Shown here one piece after another: positions 6,786 to 14,992 of a stretch of DNA of 34,703 bases. Origin of the DNA: Thermoleophilaceae bacterium (GTDB taxonomy: Bacteria > Actinomycetota > Thermoleophilia > Solirubrobacterales > JACPNS01). A program made the translations under genes and the position numbers. How positions within the stretch are numbered: position 1 is the stretch's first letter; each line of letters begins with the position of its first letter. The stretch covers positions 1-34,703 of the forward strand of contig JAEMSX010000022.1 in NCBI GenBank assembly GCA_016462645.1, given 5' to 3'. The notes below the pieces were generated by a model. The model was not told where the DNA came from. It was given only the letters and a program-made list of their open reading frames with translations, and did no database searches.

Positions 6786-7547
6786 GCACTGGACCCGGTC
6801 TTCGCCGATGTTCTGGCTGGTCGCGCCAACGGTCGCGCCGCCGGCGAGCAGACCACCGCCGAGGCGATCATCACCGCCGCGGAGAAGCTGTTTGTTGAGC
6901 AGGGCTACCACGCAACGCGCGTGAGCGAAGTCGCCCGCCTCGCCGACGTCTCGATCGGATCGATCTACGTCCATTATGAGAACAAGGAGGGCCTCTACGG
7001 CGCCCTGATCGAGCGTGCGCTCGACATTCAGGCCCTGTACGTGGACGCCGTGCTCGACAGCGAGGAGATCCCCGACATCGAGAAGGTGATCGCGCTGGGC
7101 GAGGCGTATCTGCAGTTCTTCCGCGAGCACCCCGACCATTTCCAAATGCTGATGCTGCCGGCCGAGTCGATTCCCGAGGAGGCCGCGCGCTCGCCGCTGG
7201 CCAGGCAGATCGCCCTGCGCGGGGCGGCTCAGCGCGCGAAGCTCGCCCAGGCGATCGCGAACTGCGTCGCGGCCGGCGTGATGCGCGACGACGTCGATCC
7301 CGAACGCGCGGCGAACTTCTGGTGGGCGGCGTGGAACGGCGTGATCGGACTCTCGACCCGCAGTGATGACCTGGCGATCGACGAGCAGGAGATGGAGCGG
7401 ATTGTCGTGACCGGTCGGCTGATGATCGCCGAGGGGCTCGCGAGTTCGGCGATGCGCGACGCGGACGGTCGTCTTGTCGAGCCGATCCGCACACGGCTCG
7501 AGACACTGAAGGACGCCCCGGTGCCGGCGGCGCCCGCAGGCTCGTGA
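6768..7547 (+). CDS. TetR/AcrR-family transcriptional regulator
   Basis: 259 residues. After an N-terminal extension of about 28 residues comes the TetR DNA-binding domain (about 29-76): TTAEAIITAAEKLFVEQGYHATRVSEVARLADVS, then GSIYVHYENKEGLYGAL. The rest is helical and would hold the ligand pocket; HPDHFQMLMLP and NFWWAAWNGVIGL are typical of the C-terminal domain. Inverted GATGT/ACATC half-sites cover its start codon, which suggests negative autoregulation. The TGA overlaps the GTG of the next gene (GTGA, 7544-7547), so regulator and luciferase-like/SCP2 protein are made together. The ligand is unknown; the SCP2 partner hints at a lipid or acyl-CoA. Confidence 0.92.
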   Translation: MMSKDIALDPVFADVLAGRANGRAAGEQTTAEAIITAAEKLFVEQGYHATRVSEVARLADVSIGSIYVHYENKEGLYGALIERALDIQALYVDAVLDSEEIPDIEKVIALGEAYLQFFREHPDHFQMLMLPAESIPEEAARSPLARQIALRGAAQRAKLAQAIANCVAAGVMRDDVDPERAANFWWAAWNGVIGLSTRSDDLAIDEQEMERIVVTGRLMIAEGLASSAMRDADGRLVEPIRTRLETLKDAPVPAAPAGS

Positions 7548-8743
7548 AGTTCGCGCGGCTCGTTGCGGAAGAGACGGTCGAAGCGGCTGTTGCGGCCGTC
7601 CAGGCGTCGAAGGCGCTCGGATTTGACCGCGTCTGGTTGATCGAGGGGGGCGATTCCGCCGACCCGAGACTGGTCGCAGGTGCCGCGCGCGTTGACGGGT
7701 TGAAGATCGTCCTGCAGCTCGACGCGCGCGAGGACACGGCGGTGCCGCCCGGTCTGCCGATCGAACTTGCGGTTGCGGGCGAGGCGGGGTGGACCGATTC
7801 GCTCGGCGCGTTGCTCGGAGACTCGCCGTATGACCCGGATCCCGATGTCTGGGTCGTCGCGGGCGACGTCGGGACGATCGCTGCCGCCGGCCGCGCCGGG
7901 GTGGGGGCGGCGTTTCACGCGCTCGACGATCCTGAGTCCGCCGCGGACTGGACGGCGGAGTACGAGGGCGAGCTCAGCTCGGAATCCGCGCGCGCCGTGG
8001 CCGGCTCGGTCAACGCGCAGACGGCGGTGTTTCTGGAGTCCGGCGAGGACGCGGACGCGCTGGTCGGCCTGGTCGAGCGATATCGCGAGGCCGGAGTGGA
8101 TCAGGTGATCCTGAGCGGTGCGTGCGCCGGACAGGCGGACTTCATGAGCCGGGTGGTCGCCGAGTTCGACGATGACGAGGTGCGATCGGCTGCGGCCGAG
8201 AAGGCCGAGCGCCTTGCTCCGGCGATCGCCGCTGCCAGTGGCCGCGCTACTACTCAACCGGCCGCGACGGAGGCTGCGGCCAGTGAAACGACGCCGCCGC
8301 GACGCAAGAAGAAGCGAAACGCAAAGATGGCCAGACGAGTCCAGGCATTCCAGGAGAACTCGGTGCGCAGGATGAGCGACCGTCAGCTTGAGCTGCTCGT
8401 CGGCAACCGCGTCGCCATTCGCGGCCTGTTCAACGCGATGGCGGGGATGTACCAGCCGTCCAAGGCCGGCGACTTCGAAGGTCCGATTGAATTCACGCTC
8501 GAGACCCGTCACGGCCCCGAGGTCTGGACGATCGACTGCTCCCCTGCTGGCGCGACGGCGCGCCGCGGGGCGACGCCGGACGCGAAGCTGCACGTGGAAG
8601 CAAAGCTCGCGGACTTCCTGCGCGTTGGCGTGGGCGAAATCGCCGCACCGAGCGCAGTGCTTTCCGGCAAGCTGAATGTTCGCGGCGATTTCGGTCTGGC
8701 GCTGAAGCTGGGGCCGATGTTCGGCGGGCCGTCGGCGATCTAG
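7544..8743 (+). CDS. luciferase-like/SCP2 sterol-carrier fusion protein
   Basis: 399 residues from GTG 7544, overlapping the TetR stop codon by four bases. The N-terminal ~215 residues look like a shortened, diverged luciferase-like (flavin/F420 oxidoreductase) barrel: VQASKALGFDRVWLIEGG near the start and LVERYREAGVDQVILSG near the end, at about two thirds of the normal length. An Ala/Thr-rich linker with a basic patch (PPRRKKKRNAK, about 250-260) follows. The C-terminal ~115 residues match an SCP2 sterol-transfer domain (IEFTLETRHGPEVWTID, DAKLHVEAKLADFLRVGVGE, SGKLNVRGDFGLALKLGPMF). Lipid binding is the likely C-terminal role; whether the barrel still binds a flavin is doubtful. Confidence 0.75.
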   Translation: MKFARLVAEETVEAAVAAVQASKALGFDRVWLIEGGDSADPRLVAGAARVDGLKIVLQLDAREDTAVPPGLPIELAVAGEAGWTDSLGALLGDSPYDPDPDVWVVAGDVGTIAAAGRAGVGAAFHALDDPESAADWTAEYEGELSSESARAVAGSVNAQTAVFLESGEDADALVGLVERYREAGVDQVILSGACAGQADFMSRVVAEFDDDEVRSAAAEKAERLAPAIAAASGRATTQPAATEAAASETTPPRRKKKRNAKMARRVQAFQENSVRRMSDRQLELLVGNRVAIRGLFNAMAGMYQPSKAGDFEGPIEFTLETRHGPEVWTIDCSPAGATARRGATPDAKLHVEAKLADFLRVGVGEIAAPSAVLSGKLNVRGDFGLALKLGPMFGGPSAI

Positions 8744-8764
8744 GCGTCGGTTCTTCTGGAGTAA

Positions 8765-8837
8765 CACCCCGGGCAGGATTCGAACCTGCGTAAACGGGAT
8801 TAGAAGGCCCGCGCCTAATCCTCTCGGCCACCGGGGC
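8765..8837 (-). tRNA. tRNA-Arg (anticodon TCT)
   Basis: 73 nt read on the minus strand. The acceptor stem GCCCCGG pairs with CCGGGGT (one G-T pair). The D arm is GCC/GGC, the anticodon loop CTTCTAA gives TCT, and the T arm is GCAGG-TTCGAAT-CCTGC; the discriminator is G and no CCA is encoded. The anticodon stem CGGGC/TCCCG has a C-T mismatch next to the loop. It lies 21 bases after the SCP2 fusion gene, on the opposite strand. Confidence 0.95.
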
Positions 8838-8916
8838 AGGTGTCCACTCAGCTTATTGGCCAGAACGACGGGCAAAGTTCCGAAGCGACACGCGATGGCT
8901 CGTGTTTACTTCTCAG

Positions 8917-9879
8917 ATGAACTTTTCGGGGAGAACCGCTGGATCGATCGCGCTCGCTGCAATGACGTTGGTTGTTGCCGGCGTCGCAGGCTGCGGCTCG
9001 ACCGATGCCCCTGCGGCCACCTCGAGCTCGGCGCAGTCGGCGCTCCCCGCGGCCAAAGCCACTGCCCGTCCGGTGATCGCAGCGCTCGGAGATATTGCCT
9101 GCAGATCGGACGCGCCCGTGACTGCGACCACCTGCCAGCACCAGGCCGTCGCCGACGCGATCACCAGGATCAAGCCGGAGTCTGTCTGGCTGCTCGGAGA
9201 CATCCAGTACCAGACCGGCGAGCTCGTGCAGTTTCAGAACTCGTTCGGAAAATCCTTCGCGGCGTTGAAGAATCGCTGGCGCCCGACGCCCGGCAATCAC
9301 GAGTACTTCACTCCCGGCGCGGGCGGGTACTTCGACTTCTTCGGCCGAGCCGCCGGCCCGGCGCGACGCGGCTACTACTCGTTCAACATCGGTAGCTGGC
9401 ATGTCGTCTCGCTCAACGCAAACTGCTCCGTGGTCGACTGCACCAGCAGCTCGGCGCAGGCAAGGTGGCTACGTGACGACCTGAAGAAGAACCCGAGCAG
9501 GTGCACCGCCGGGATCTGGCACCAACCACTCTTCAGCTCCGGCGAGATGCACGGCAACGACCCGCTGGTGCGCCCGCTCTGGAAGATCCTCCAGAGCAAG
9601 AAGGCAGATCTGGTCCTCAACGGACACGACCACGACTTTGAGACCTTTGTGCGACAGGACGCCAACGGCAAGCGTGACCCGAACGGCATGATTGAGATGG
9701 TCGTGGGCGCGGGCGGAAAGAGCTTTTACGACTTCGCCGGCGCCAAGCCCAACAGCAGGGTGCGCATCACAAACGCCTTCGGATTCCTGAAGCTCAGGCT
9801 GAACAGGAGGTCGTTCGACTGGAGCTACGTGTCCAAGGACAGCGAAGTCCTCGCTCGGGGCTCGGCGCGTTGCGTCTGA
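8917..9879 (+). CDS. secreted metallophosphoesterase lipoprotein (calcineurin-like)
   Basis: 320 residues from ATG 8917 (an in-frame GTG at 8902 is less likely). The N-terminus is a lipoprotein signal with lipobox VAGC (Cys26), so the protein is anchored outside the membrane. The calcineurin-like metal-site motifs come in order: GDIAC (Asp59), LLGDIQY (Asp95), PGNHEY (Asn127, His128), WHQPLFSSG (His202) and NGHDHDFE (His237, His239). The overall pattern resembles purple acid phosphatase/alkaline phosphatase D-like enzymes acting on phosphate mono- or diesters. Four Cys in the catalytic domain (CSVVDC and others) fit an extracytoplasmic location. It stands alone between two tRNA genes. Confidence 0.92.
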   Translation: MNFSGRTAGSIALAAMTLVVAGVAGCGSTDAPAATSSSAQSALPAAKATARPVIAALGDIACRSDAPVTATTCQHQAVADAITRIKPESVWLLGDIQYQTGELVQFQNSFGKSFAALKNRWRPTPGNHEYFTPGAGGYFDFFGRAAGPARRGYYSFNIGSWHVVSLNANCSVVDCTSSSAQARWLRDDLKKNPSRCTAGIWHQPLFSSGEMHGNDPLVRPLWKILQSKKADLVLNGHDHDFETFVRQDANGKRDPNGMIEMVVGAGGKSFYDFAGAKPNSRVRITNAFGFLKLRLNRRSFDWSYVSKDSEVLARGSARCV

Positions 9880-9934
9880 ACCGCAGGCTCCCGCGCTACT
9901 AGAATCACTTTCCGTGCGGTTCGCCGTACGCGTG

Positions 9935-10007
9935 GTGGGCGTAGCTCAGCAGGTAGAGCTCCGCGTTGTGGTCGCGGCGGTCGCCGGTTCGAATCCGGTC
10001 GCTCACC
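9935..10007 (+). tRNA. tRNA-His (anticodon GTG)
   Basis: 73 nt. The acceptor stem GTGGGCG pairs with CGCTCAC; the D stem is GCTC/GAGC; the anticodon stem CCGCG/CGCGG carries loop TTGTGGT, giving GTG; the T arm is GCCGG-TTCGAAT-CCGGT. A genomic G at 9934 can serve as the G-1 that pairs with discriminator C73, the identity element of tRNA-His. CCA is not encoded. Confidence 0.97.
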
Positions 10008-10036
10008 CCTTTCAGTCCGGGTCGCCCCGGCGAGAC

Positions 10037-11986
10037 CTACTTCTTTGAAGACTTCGGCGCGCGGATCGTGAAGGTCGCGCGGTTCGCCGTCAAGCTGGCG
10101 TTTCCCGTCGTGCCCGAGACCAGGCTCGATTGAATCTGGAACTTCTTGTGTACGCCGAGGACGTTCTGGAACGTCGAGTAAGTCCGCACCTCAAGCTTCT
10201 GCGTGGTGCCCGGCGCGATGCTGAAGACGTAGCGAGCGGCCTGCAGGTACGCCGGCTTCTTCGACTTGGCGGCGGCTGCCCAGCCGGGACGCTTCGTGTA
10301 GTTCTGCGCCACAACCTTCTTGGTCGTCTGGAAGAGCAACCTTCCAGAGCAGTTGGAGATCGCTTCGACGGGGCATGACATCGTGATCTTGAAGGTGCCC
10401 TTCTTCGAGATTGTCGCGTTCTGCGAGCGCAGCTTGATCGCGAGGAATCCGCGCGCCACGTTGAACTGCGTCGACGTCGATGCCGAGGCGCCGGATCGGT
10501 CTGAAACTGTGAGCGACACCGAGTGGGGTCCCTCTGTCGCGAACATCTTCTGCGTCGTCGCGCCGCCATTGCTGGGGGCGCCATCGAACTTCCAGCTGTA
10601 GGTGAGCTCGTCGCCCTCCGTGTCGGTCGATCCGGCGGCAGAGAACAACGTGTTCGACGTGGTCGACGGCACCGGTGTGACGACCTGAATGCGCGGGACG
10701 GGCGCGCTGTTCTGCACCTCGTACGCGCCGATGTCGCGAATCTTTCCGGCACCGCGGCTGACGATTCTTGACTGGTCGTCCGCGTCGGTCCCGCTGTCAT
10801 TGCTGTTGGCCGGAGTCGGGTCGCCGGCGTCAACGAGGGGCGAGCTGAGCTGCAGGCGGTAGTTGTCCGCGGACGCATTCACGAATCCCATCTCCGGGCC
10901 GGTCAACTGGCTGGTCCCGGCGACCGTCGTCGCGCCGAGCGTCTGGCTGGTGAAGCGGGAATACTCAACGCTGATCGTGCCCGACCCAGTCGCGTTCGTG
11001 GCGGTCTCGAAACCGGAGATGACCGAGCTGTTGACGACAACGGGCAGCGCTCCTGCGCCGCTTGCTGAGACGCCGGTCGTGCCCGTGCCGCCACCGATCA
11101 GCGTGCAGTTGGCGACGCGCACGCCCTCTGGAACCGCACTCGTCGCGCTCGCGTCGACGGCCTTCCCCCCGGAATTCTCTGCGCCGACAGCCGACGGCAT
11201 CAGCACGCTGCTCGAGATCGTTCCGCTCGACTGTGAGCTTGCGAGGCCGAACGCGCTTCGGCTCTTCATACGACTGATTGTGAAGTTCTGGACCCCGTTG
11301 ATCGTGACCGCGGTGGTCGCGTGAGTCACGTTCACGTCCTCAAGCAGCGCACCGGTCGAGCCGGGAAGCACTCGGATTCCACTGGAGCCGCTCCCGCCCA
11401 GGTCGATCGTGACGCCGCGGATGTGCGGGGCAGACCCATCCACCACGAAGCCCTTGCTTGCGGTGGCGGCCGGTCCGTTGATCGTGATGTTCTTGAGGAA
11501 CTGTCCACCGGGGCCGGATGTGATGCCGGTCAGTCCGCTCGACGCCGGGATGTCAATCTGAATGTTGTCGATCGTGGCGTTTGAACCCACGAACAGGACG
11601 CTCGTGCCCGGGGTGTAGATCGGAGCGAGCGTCAGTATCGGTCTGGTCGCGCCGACGCCGTAGATGTCGACCGGCTTGCCCACGAAGTTCACTCCGCTCG
11701 CGCTCGATTCGCCGTACACGCCTGACGTCACGTAGATCGAGTTCTTCGAGATGTCGGTCGCCTTGGTGGCTGCGTCGGCGAGATCCGTCGCCGCAGTCGA
11801 GCCGGCAGGGCAGGCGTTCGTCACGTCGTTGCCCACACAGATGTTCAGGTCGGCAGAGGCGCTGGATGCACCGATCAACGCGAGAAGCAGGGCGGCCGCG
11901 CACATGAGCGTCGCGAGTCTCCATCCATGGACCCGGACAGTGCGTCCGAGCGGCCGTTCATTCCCCATTGCTTGATCTGTCCCCAT
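10037..11986 (-). CDS. secreted parallel beta-helix protein with PKD domain
   Basis: 649 residues from ATG 11986; a second in-frame ATG six codons later is possible. The signal peptide (about 1-45) has a long hydrophobic core and ends ASSASA. Next comes a repetitive Gly/Ser/Thr/Asn-rich region (about 75-400) with the turn pattern of right-handed beta-helices (KNITINGPA, IRGVTIDLGGSG, LEDVNVTHATTAVTINGVQNFTISR). The segment YRLQLSSPLVDAGDP ... IRDIGAYEVQ is typical of secreted pectate-lyase-like cell-surface proteins. A PKD fold (FSAAGSTDTEGDELTYSWKFDG ... VSLTVSDRSG) and a basic C-terminal beta domain follow. No catalytic motif is recognised, so an adhesin or surface role is more likely than an enzyme. 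Confidence 0.85.
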   Translation of the reverse strand: MGTDQAMGNERPLGRTVRVHGWRLATLMCAAALLLALIGASSASADLNICVGNDVTNACPAGSTAATDLADAATKATDISKNSIYVTSGVYGESSASGVNFVGKPVDIYGVGATRPILTLAPIYTPGTSVLFVGSNATIDNIQIDIPASSGLTGITSGPGGQFLKNITINGPAATASKGFVVDGSAPHIRGVTIDLGGSGSSGIRVLPGSTGALLEDVNVTHATTAVTINGVQNFTISRMKSRSAFGLASSQSSGTISSSVLMPSAVGAENSGGKAVDASATSAVPEGVRVANCTLIGGGTGTTGVSASGAGALPVVVNSSVISGFETATNATGSGTISVEYSRFTSQTLGATTVAGTSQLTGPEMGFVNASADNYRLQLSSPLVDAGDPTPANSNDSGTDADDQSRIVSRGAGKIRDIGAYEVQNSAPVPRIQVVTPVPSTTSNTLFSAAGSTDTEGDELTYSWKFDGAPSNGGATTQKMFATEGPHSVSLTVSDRSGASASTSTQFNVARGFLAIKLRSQNATISKKGTFKITMSCPVEAISNCSGRLLFQTTKKVVAQNYTKRPGWAAAAKSKKPAYLQAARYVFSIAPGTTQKLEVRTYSTFQNVLGVHKKFQIQSSLVSGTTGNASLTANRATFTIRAPKSSKK

Positions 11987-12093
11987 TGTTTTCGAACGTG
12001 AGAGCGTCCGTGCTCGTACCCAACATAGGTGAGGAACACGCGCTCGTCAAGTCAGTTGCGCTGGACGATATAGCTACGTGAACGCACGCTAAG

Positions 12094-12106
12094 CGGACTA
12101 CTGTCC
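12094..12106. promoter_or_regulatory. operator-like inverted repeat before the TetR gene
   Basis: CGGAC-TACT-GTCC lies eight bases before the TetR start at 12115. It matches the two palindromes in the yceI-like promoter (14350-14363 and 14380-14393): all three share AARCGGAC, a 4-base spacer and GTCC. This suggests the TetR protein represses both its own gene and the YceI operon. Confidence 0.55.
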
Positions 12107-12114
12107 ATATTGCA

Positions 12115-12783
12115 ATGCCCACTTCTGCCAATACGCCCGAAGAGATCACACCGATGGACGGCCTTGCCGTCGCGACCGGACAAGCCGGTCTACCTGTCCT
12201 GGGTGGCGACCCGTGCGAGCGCGCCGACGCCAAGCGCAATCGCGAGAAGATCCTCGCCGCCGCTGAGACGCTTTTCGCCGAGCGCGGCACGGAAGCAGTC
12301 TCGATGGACGCAGTGGCAGAAGCCGCCGGAGTGGGGAAGGGCACGCTCTACCGCCGCTTCGGTGACCGCTCCGGCCTTGCGCGCGCGATACTCGACGAGC
12401 GCGATCGCGAATTCCAGGAGAAGTTCATCCGCGGTGAGCCGCCGCTTGGTCCGGGTGCGCCGCCCGTTGAGCGCCTGGTCGCATTCGGCGAGGGCGTGAT
12501 CGATCTGATCGCCGACTACGGAGATCTGATCATGGCCGCGCAGCTCGGCAAGGCCGGCGCCCGCTTCGCCGGTCCGGTCTACGCGACCTACCGCATGCAC
12601 GTCCACGGACTACTGCGCGACATCGACCCGCGGATCGACGCCGACTATTTCGCCGACATTGTCCTGGCCTCGCTGAACGCCGAGATGTACGGCTTCTGGA
12701 AGTCAGACGTCGGGCTCGACAAAACGCGGATCTCCAGCGGATTCCGTCAGCTCGTCACCAGCATCGCCGGCACGGCCGCCTGA
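12115..12783 (+). CDS. TetR/AcrR-family transcriptional regulator
   Basis: 222 residues from ATG 12115 (ATG 12154 is an alternative). After a 35-residue extension the TetR DNA-binding domain spans about 40-90: KRNREKILAAAETLFAERG, AVSMDAVAEAAGVGKGTLYRRFGDRSGLARAIL. The C-terminal helices are typical but do not reveal the ligand. A CGGAC-N4-GTCC palindrome stands directly before the start codon, and two near copies flank the -10 element of the YceI/FMN-reductase operon 2.3 kb away, so that operon is the probable target together with its own promoter. It converges on the spermidine-synthase-like gene with only two bases between stop codons. Confidence 0.92.
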   Translation: MPTSANTPEEITPMDGLAVATGQAGLPVLGGDPCERADAKRNREKILAAAETLFAERGTEAVSMDAVAEAAGVGKGTLYRRFGDRSGLARAILDERDREFQEKFIRGEPPLGPGAPPVERLVAFGEGVIDLIADYGDLIMAAQLGKAGARFAGPVYATYRMHVHGLLRDIDPRIDADYFADIVLASLNAEMYGFWKSDVGLDKTRISSGFRQLVTSIAGTAA

Positions 12784-12785
12784 GC

Positions 12786-14282
12786 TCACTCGCCGGCGGC
12801 GTACTGAACGATCGAACGGTCGATCAGCCATTCGACCGGAGCGCGGTCGTCCGTGTACACGTCTGCACCCGTCGGCGCGGGCATCAGCAGGCCGGCTTCG
12901 CGCAGCCCCGTGGGGGCCAGCGACGGAATGTCGGCCGTTCCGTCGATCACGTCCTGCGGCTGGATCGGCGAGTCCGACGCCACGAGCATCGAATTGGTTG
13001 GTCGGGTGTGGTCGATCCACACGTACCTGAACTCCCGCGCCATCGTTGAGGCGAGCACGCGCTCCAGCAGGTTGCTGCCCTTCGGGTGCCCGACGTTGAC
13101 CACGACCGTTCCGTGTTCGCGCAAACGATCGTTTGCGAGCGCGAAGAACTCGCGCGTCGTCAGATAAAAGGGGATGTAGGGCTGGCGATACGCATCGAGG
13201 ATCAGTGCGTCGTAACGCGTCGTTGTGCTGCGCAGGTACGGCCGGGCGTCAGCGGTGTGCGCGGTGAAGTTCTGTTCGGGCAGATCGAAGTACTTGCGTC
13301 CGACCTCGGCCAGTTCGCCGTCGATGTCGACACCGTCGATCTGCGTCTCGGGGAAGTAGTGGGCATAGGCGCGCGCCGTCGTGCCGGCGGCGTTTCCGAG
13401 GATTGCGAGCCGCTCCGGGGGCCTGGCCGTTGTGGCGAGCGGAAGCACGACGGTCGCGTCCCAGTAGTCGTCGGTCAGAACGGTGCCCGGCCTGTAGAAC
13501 GAGTGGCGCGACTGACCTTCGTTTAGCTCGAGCGTGCGGTTGCCGCTCGAGCTCTCGATCACGCGCAGGTACTGCACGGCGGACTCGTCCTCGAAGATCA
13601 CCCGACCGGCCGAGCTCTCGGGCTTGATCTCAGCCTGCGGCAGTACGAAGAGCACGGCAATCACCACGGGGATCGGTGTCCATCGATGTCGATGCGCCAC
13701 TCCGACGATCGCGACGAGCGCAAGCATCAGCGCGAAGAGCAGGAACGTGCGCCGCGTACCAAGACCAGGCACGAGCACGAGCGCGCAGAGCAGGGTTCCG
13801 AGCAGGCTCCCCACGGTGCCGAGCGCGTAGAGCCGGCCGGCGAGCGCGCCGGCCTGAAGCTTGTCAACGCCGTCGATGCCGATCCTCAGCGCCCACGGCG
13901 CGACCGTCCCGAGCACGAGCACCGGCACCGCGAGCAGGATCAGCGTCGCGATGAGCGATCCGATGAACGCGCCGGCCGAGACGCTGTCGAGCGCATCAAC
14001 CCCGACGTCGAGCAGCGGACGCGCGACCAGCGGGAGCAGCGCCGTCAGCGCCGCGCCGATCATCACGGCAGCGCAGAGGTCAGCCATGTGCGGACGCTTG
14101 TCGCCGATCTTCCCGCCGAGCCAGTACCCGGCCGAAAGCGCCACGAGTACGACACCGATCGTGTTGGCCCAGACCACCTCTGACGCGCCGAAGTACGGCG
14201 CGAGCAGGCGGACAGCCGCGATCTCGATCCCCAATGCGGCCGCCCCGACGACAAACACGAGCAATGAGAGTGGGGGGCGCAT
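12786..14282 (-). CDS. membrane-fused spermidine synthase-like protein
   Basis: 498 residues. The N-terminal half (about 1-215) has several hydrophobic helices resembling a reduced transporter/MFS-type membrane domain (LLVFVVGAAALGIEIAAVRLLAPYFGAS is the usual start of this family). The C-terminal half is a class I methyltransferase fold of the spermidine synthase type: glycine loop LAILGNAAGTTAR, acidic residue in IDGVDIDGELAEVGRKYF, DARPYL, and LILDAYRQPYIPFYLTTREFF at the aminopropyltransferase active site. Such fused proteins are often annotated as polyamine aminopropyltransferases, but their substrate is seldom proven. It is divergent from the YceI operon; the TetR gene converges on its 3' end. 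Confidence 0.88.
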   Translation of the reverse strand: MRPPLSLLVFVVGAAALGIEIAAVRLLAPYFGASEVVWANTIGVVLVALSAGYWLGGKIGDKRPHMADLCAAVMIGAALTALLPLVARPLLDVGVDALDSVSAGAFIGSLIATLILLAVPVLVLGTVAPWALRIGIDGVDKLQAGALAGRLYALGTVGSLLGTLLCALVLVPGLGTRRTFLLFALMLALVAIVGVAHRHRWTPIPVVIAVLFVLPQAEIKPESSAGRVIFEDESAVQYLRVIESSSGNRTLELNEGQSRHSFYRPGTVLTDDYWDATVVLPLATTARPPERLAILGNAAGTTARAYAHYFPETQIDGVDIDGELAEVGRKYFDLPEQNFTAHTADARPYLRSTTTRYDALILDAYRQPYIPFYLTTREFFALANDRLREHGTVVVNVGHPKGSNLLERVLASTMAREFRYVWIDHTRPTNSMLVASDSPIQPQDVIDGTADIPSLAPTGLREAGLLMPAPTGADVYTDDRAPVEWLIDRSIVQYAAGE

Positions 14283-14349
14283 GCGTGAGCGAGCGTAGTT
14301 GCGGGCATGAGCCTGGTTGCCGGGCCGCTCAACACCTCCGCAACATAAA

Positions 14350-14393
14350 CGGACCGCAGTCCGCTATAGTTTTGCGAAACGGACTGAAGTCCG
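14350..14393 (+). promoter_or_regulatory. YceI-operon promoter with two palindromic operators
   Basis: Operator 1 is CGGAC-CGCA-GTCCG (14350-14363) and operator 2 is CGGAC-TGAA-GTCCG (14380-14393). Their centres are 30 bp apart, close to three helical turns. TATAGT (14365-14370) lies between them and is a good -10 candidate, so binding at both sites would block polymerase. The -35 region is not clear. The same palindrome occurs before the TetR gene at 12115. Confidence 0.6.
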
Positions 14394-14451
14394 ATTGGAA
14401 TTCAGGCAATTAGGGAATTGAACACCCCCAGAGCAGCAGGAGATGATTGAG

Positions 14452-14988
14452 ATGAGCACCGAGACAGCAACACTTCAAGGCGTATGGAACGACGACAAGG
14501 TCCACACGTCAGTCAACTACGAGATCGAGCACAACGGCGTTGCTCCGGCACGCGGGACATTCCCGGGCGTCGAGGCCTCACTTGAGTACGGCGATGACGG
14601 AGTCAAGATCAAGGGCAGCGTCGACCTCACCAGCGTCGACCTGAAGGACGAGCAGCAGAAGGGCCACGTGCTCAGCCCGGACTTCTTCGACACTGAGCGC
14701 TACCCGACCGCGACCTACGAGTCCACCAGCGTCGAGCTCGATGGCACAAACGTCACCGTGCAGGGCGAGCTCACCCTCAAGGGTCAGACCAAGCCGCTGA
14801 CCGTCACCGGCGTGATCGGAACACCGACCGCGAACATCGCCGGCGGCGAGTCGATCCCTGTGCATCTCAAGGGATCGCTGAATCGCCACGACTACGGAGT
14901 CAGCTGGAACGCCGACCTGCCGAACGGCAAGACGGTCCTGGGTGACACGGTCAACGTCGAAGTCATCCTCGAGTTCGTCAAGGCATAG
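14452..14988 (+). CDS. YceI-family lipocalin-like protein
   Basis: 178 residues. Two ATGs compete: the one at 14443 touches AGGAG (14438-14442) directly, while ATG 14452 lies nine bases after it, so 14452 is chosen. The sequence follows the YceI barrel throughout: HTSVNYEIEHNGVAPARGTFPGVEASL, SVDLTSVD, SPDFFDTERYPTATYES, ELTLKGQTKPLTVTGVI and the C-terminal SLNRHDYGVSW. YceI proteins bind isoprenoid or other amphipathic molecules in a hydrophobic barrel. Unlike many homologues this one has no signal peptide, so it is probably cytoplasmic. It is co-transcribed with the FMN-reductase gene four bases downstream and controlled by two CGGAC-N4-GTCCG operators. Confidence 0.93.
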   Translation: MSTETATLQGVWNDDKVHTSVNYEIEHNGVAPARGTFPGVEASLEYGDDGVKIKGSVDLTSVDLKDEQQKGHVLSPDFFDTERYPTATYESTSVELDGTNVTVQGELTLKGQTKPLTVTGVIGTPTANIAGGESIPVHLKGSLNRHDYGVSWNADLPNGKTVLGDTVNVEVILEFVKA

Positions 14989-14992
14989 AGCC

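Noticed and set aside
7229-8875. Minus-strand open frame (548 codons) opposite the SCP2 fusion
   Set aside because: It runs across the tRNA-Arg gene and is antisense to a coding sequence with recognisable SCP2 motifs.
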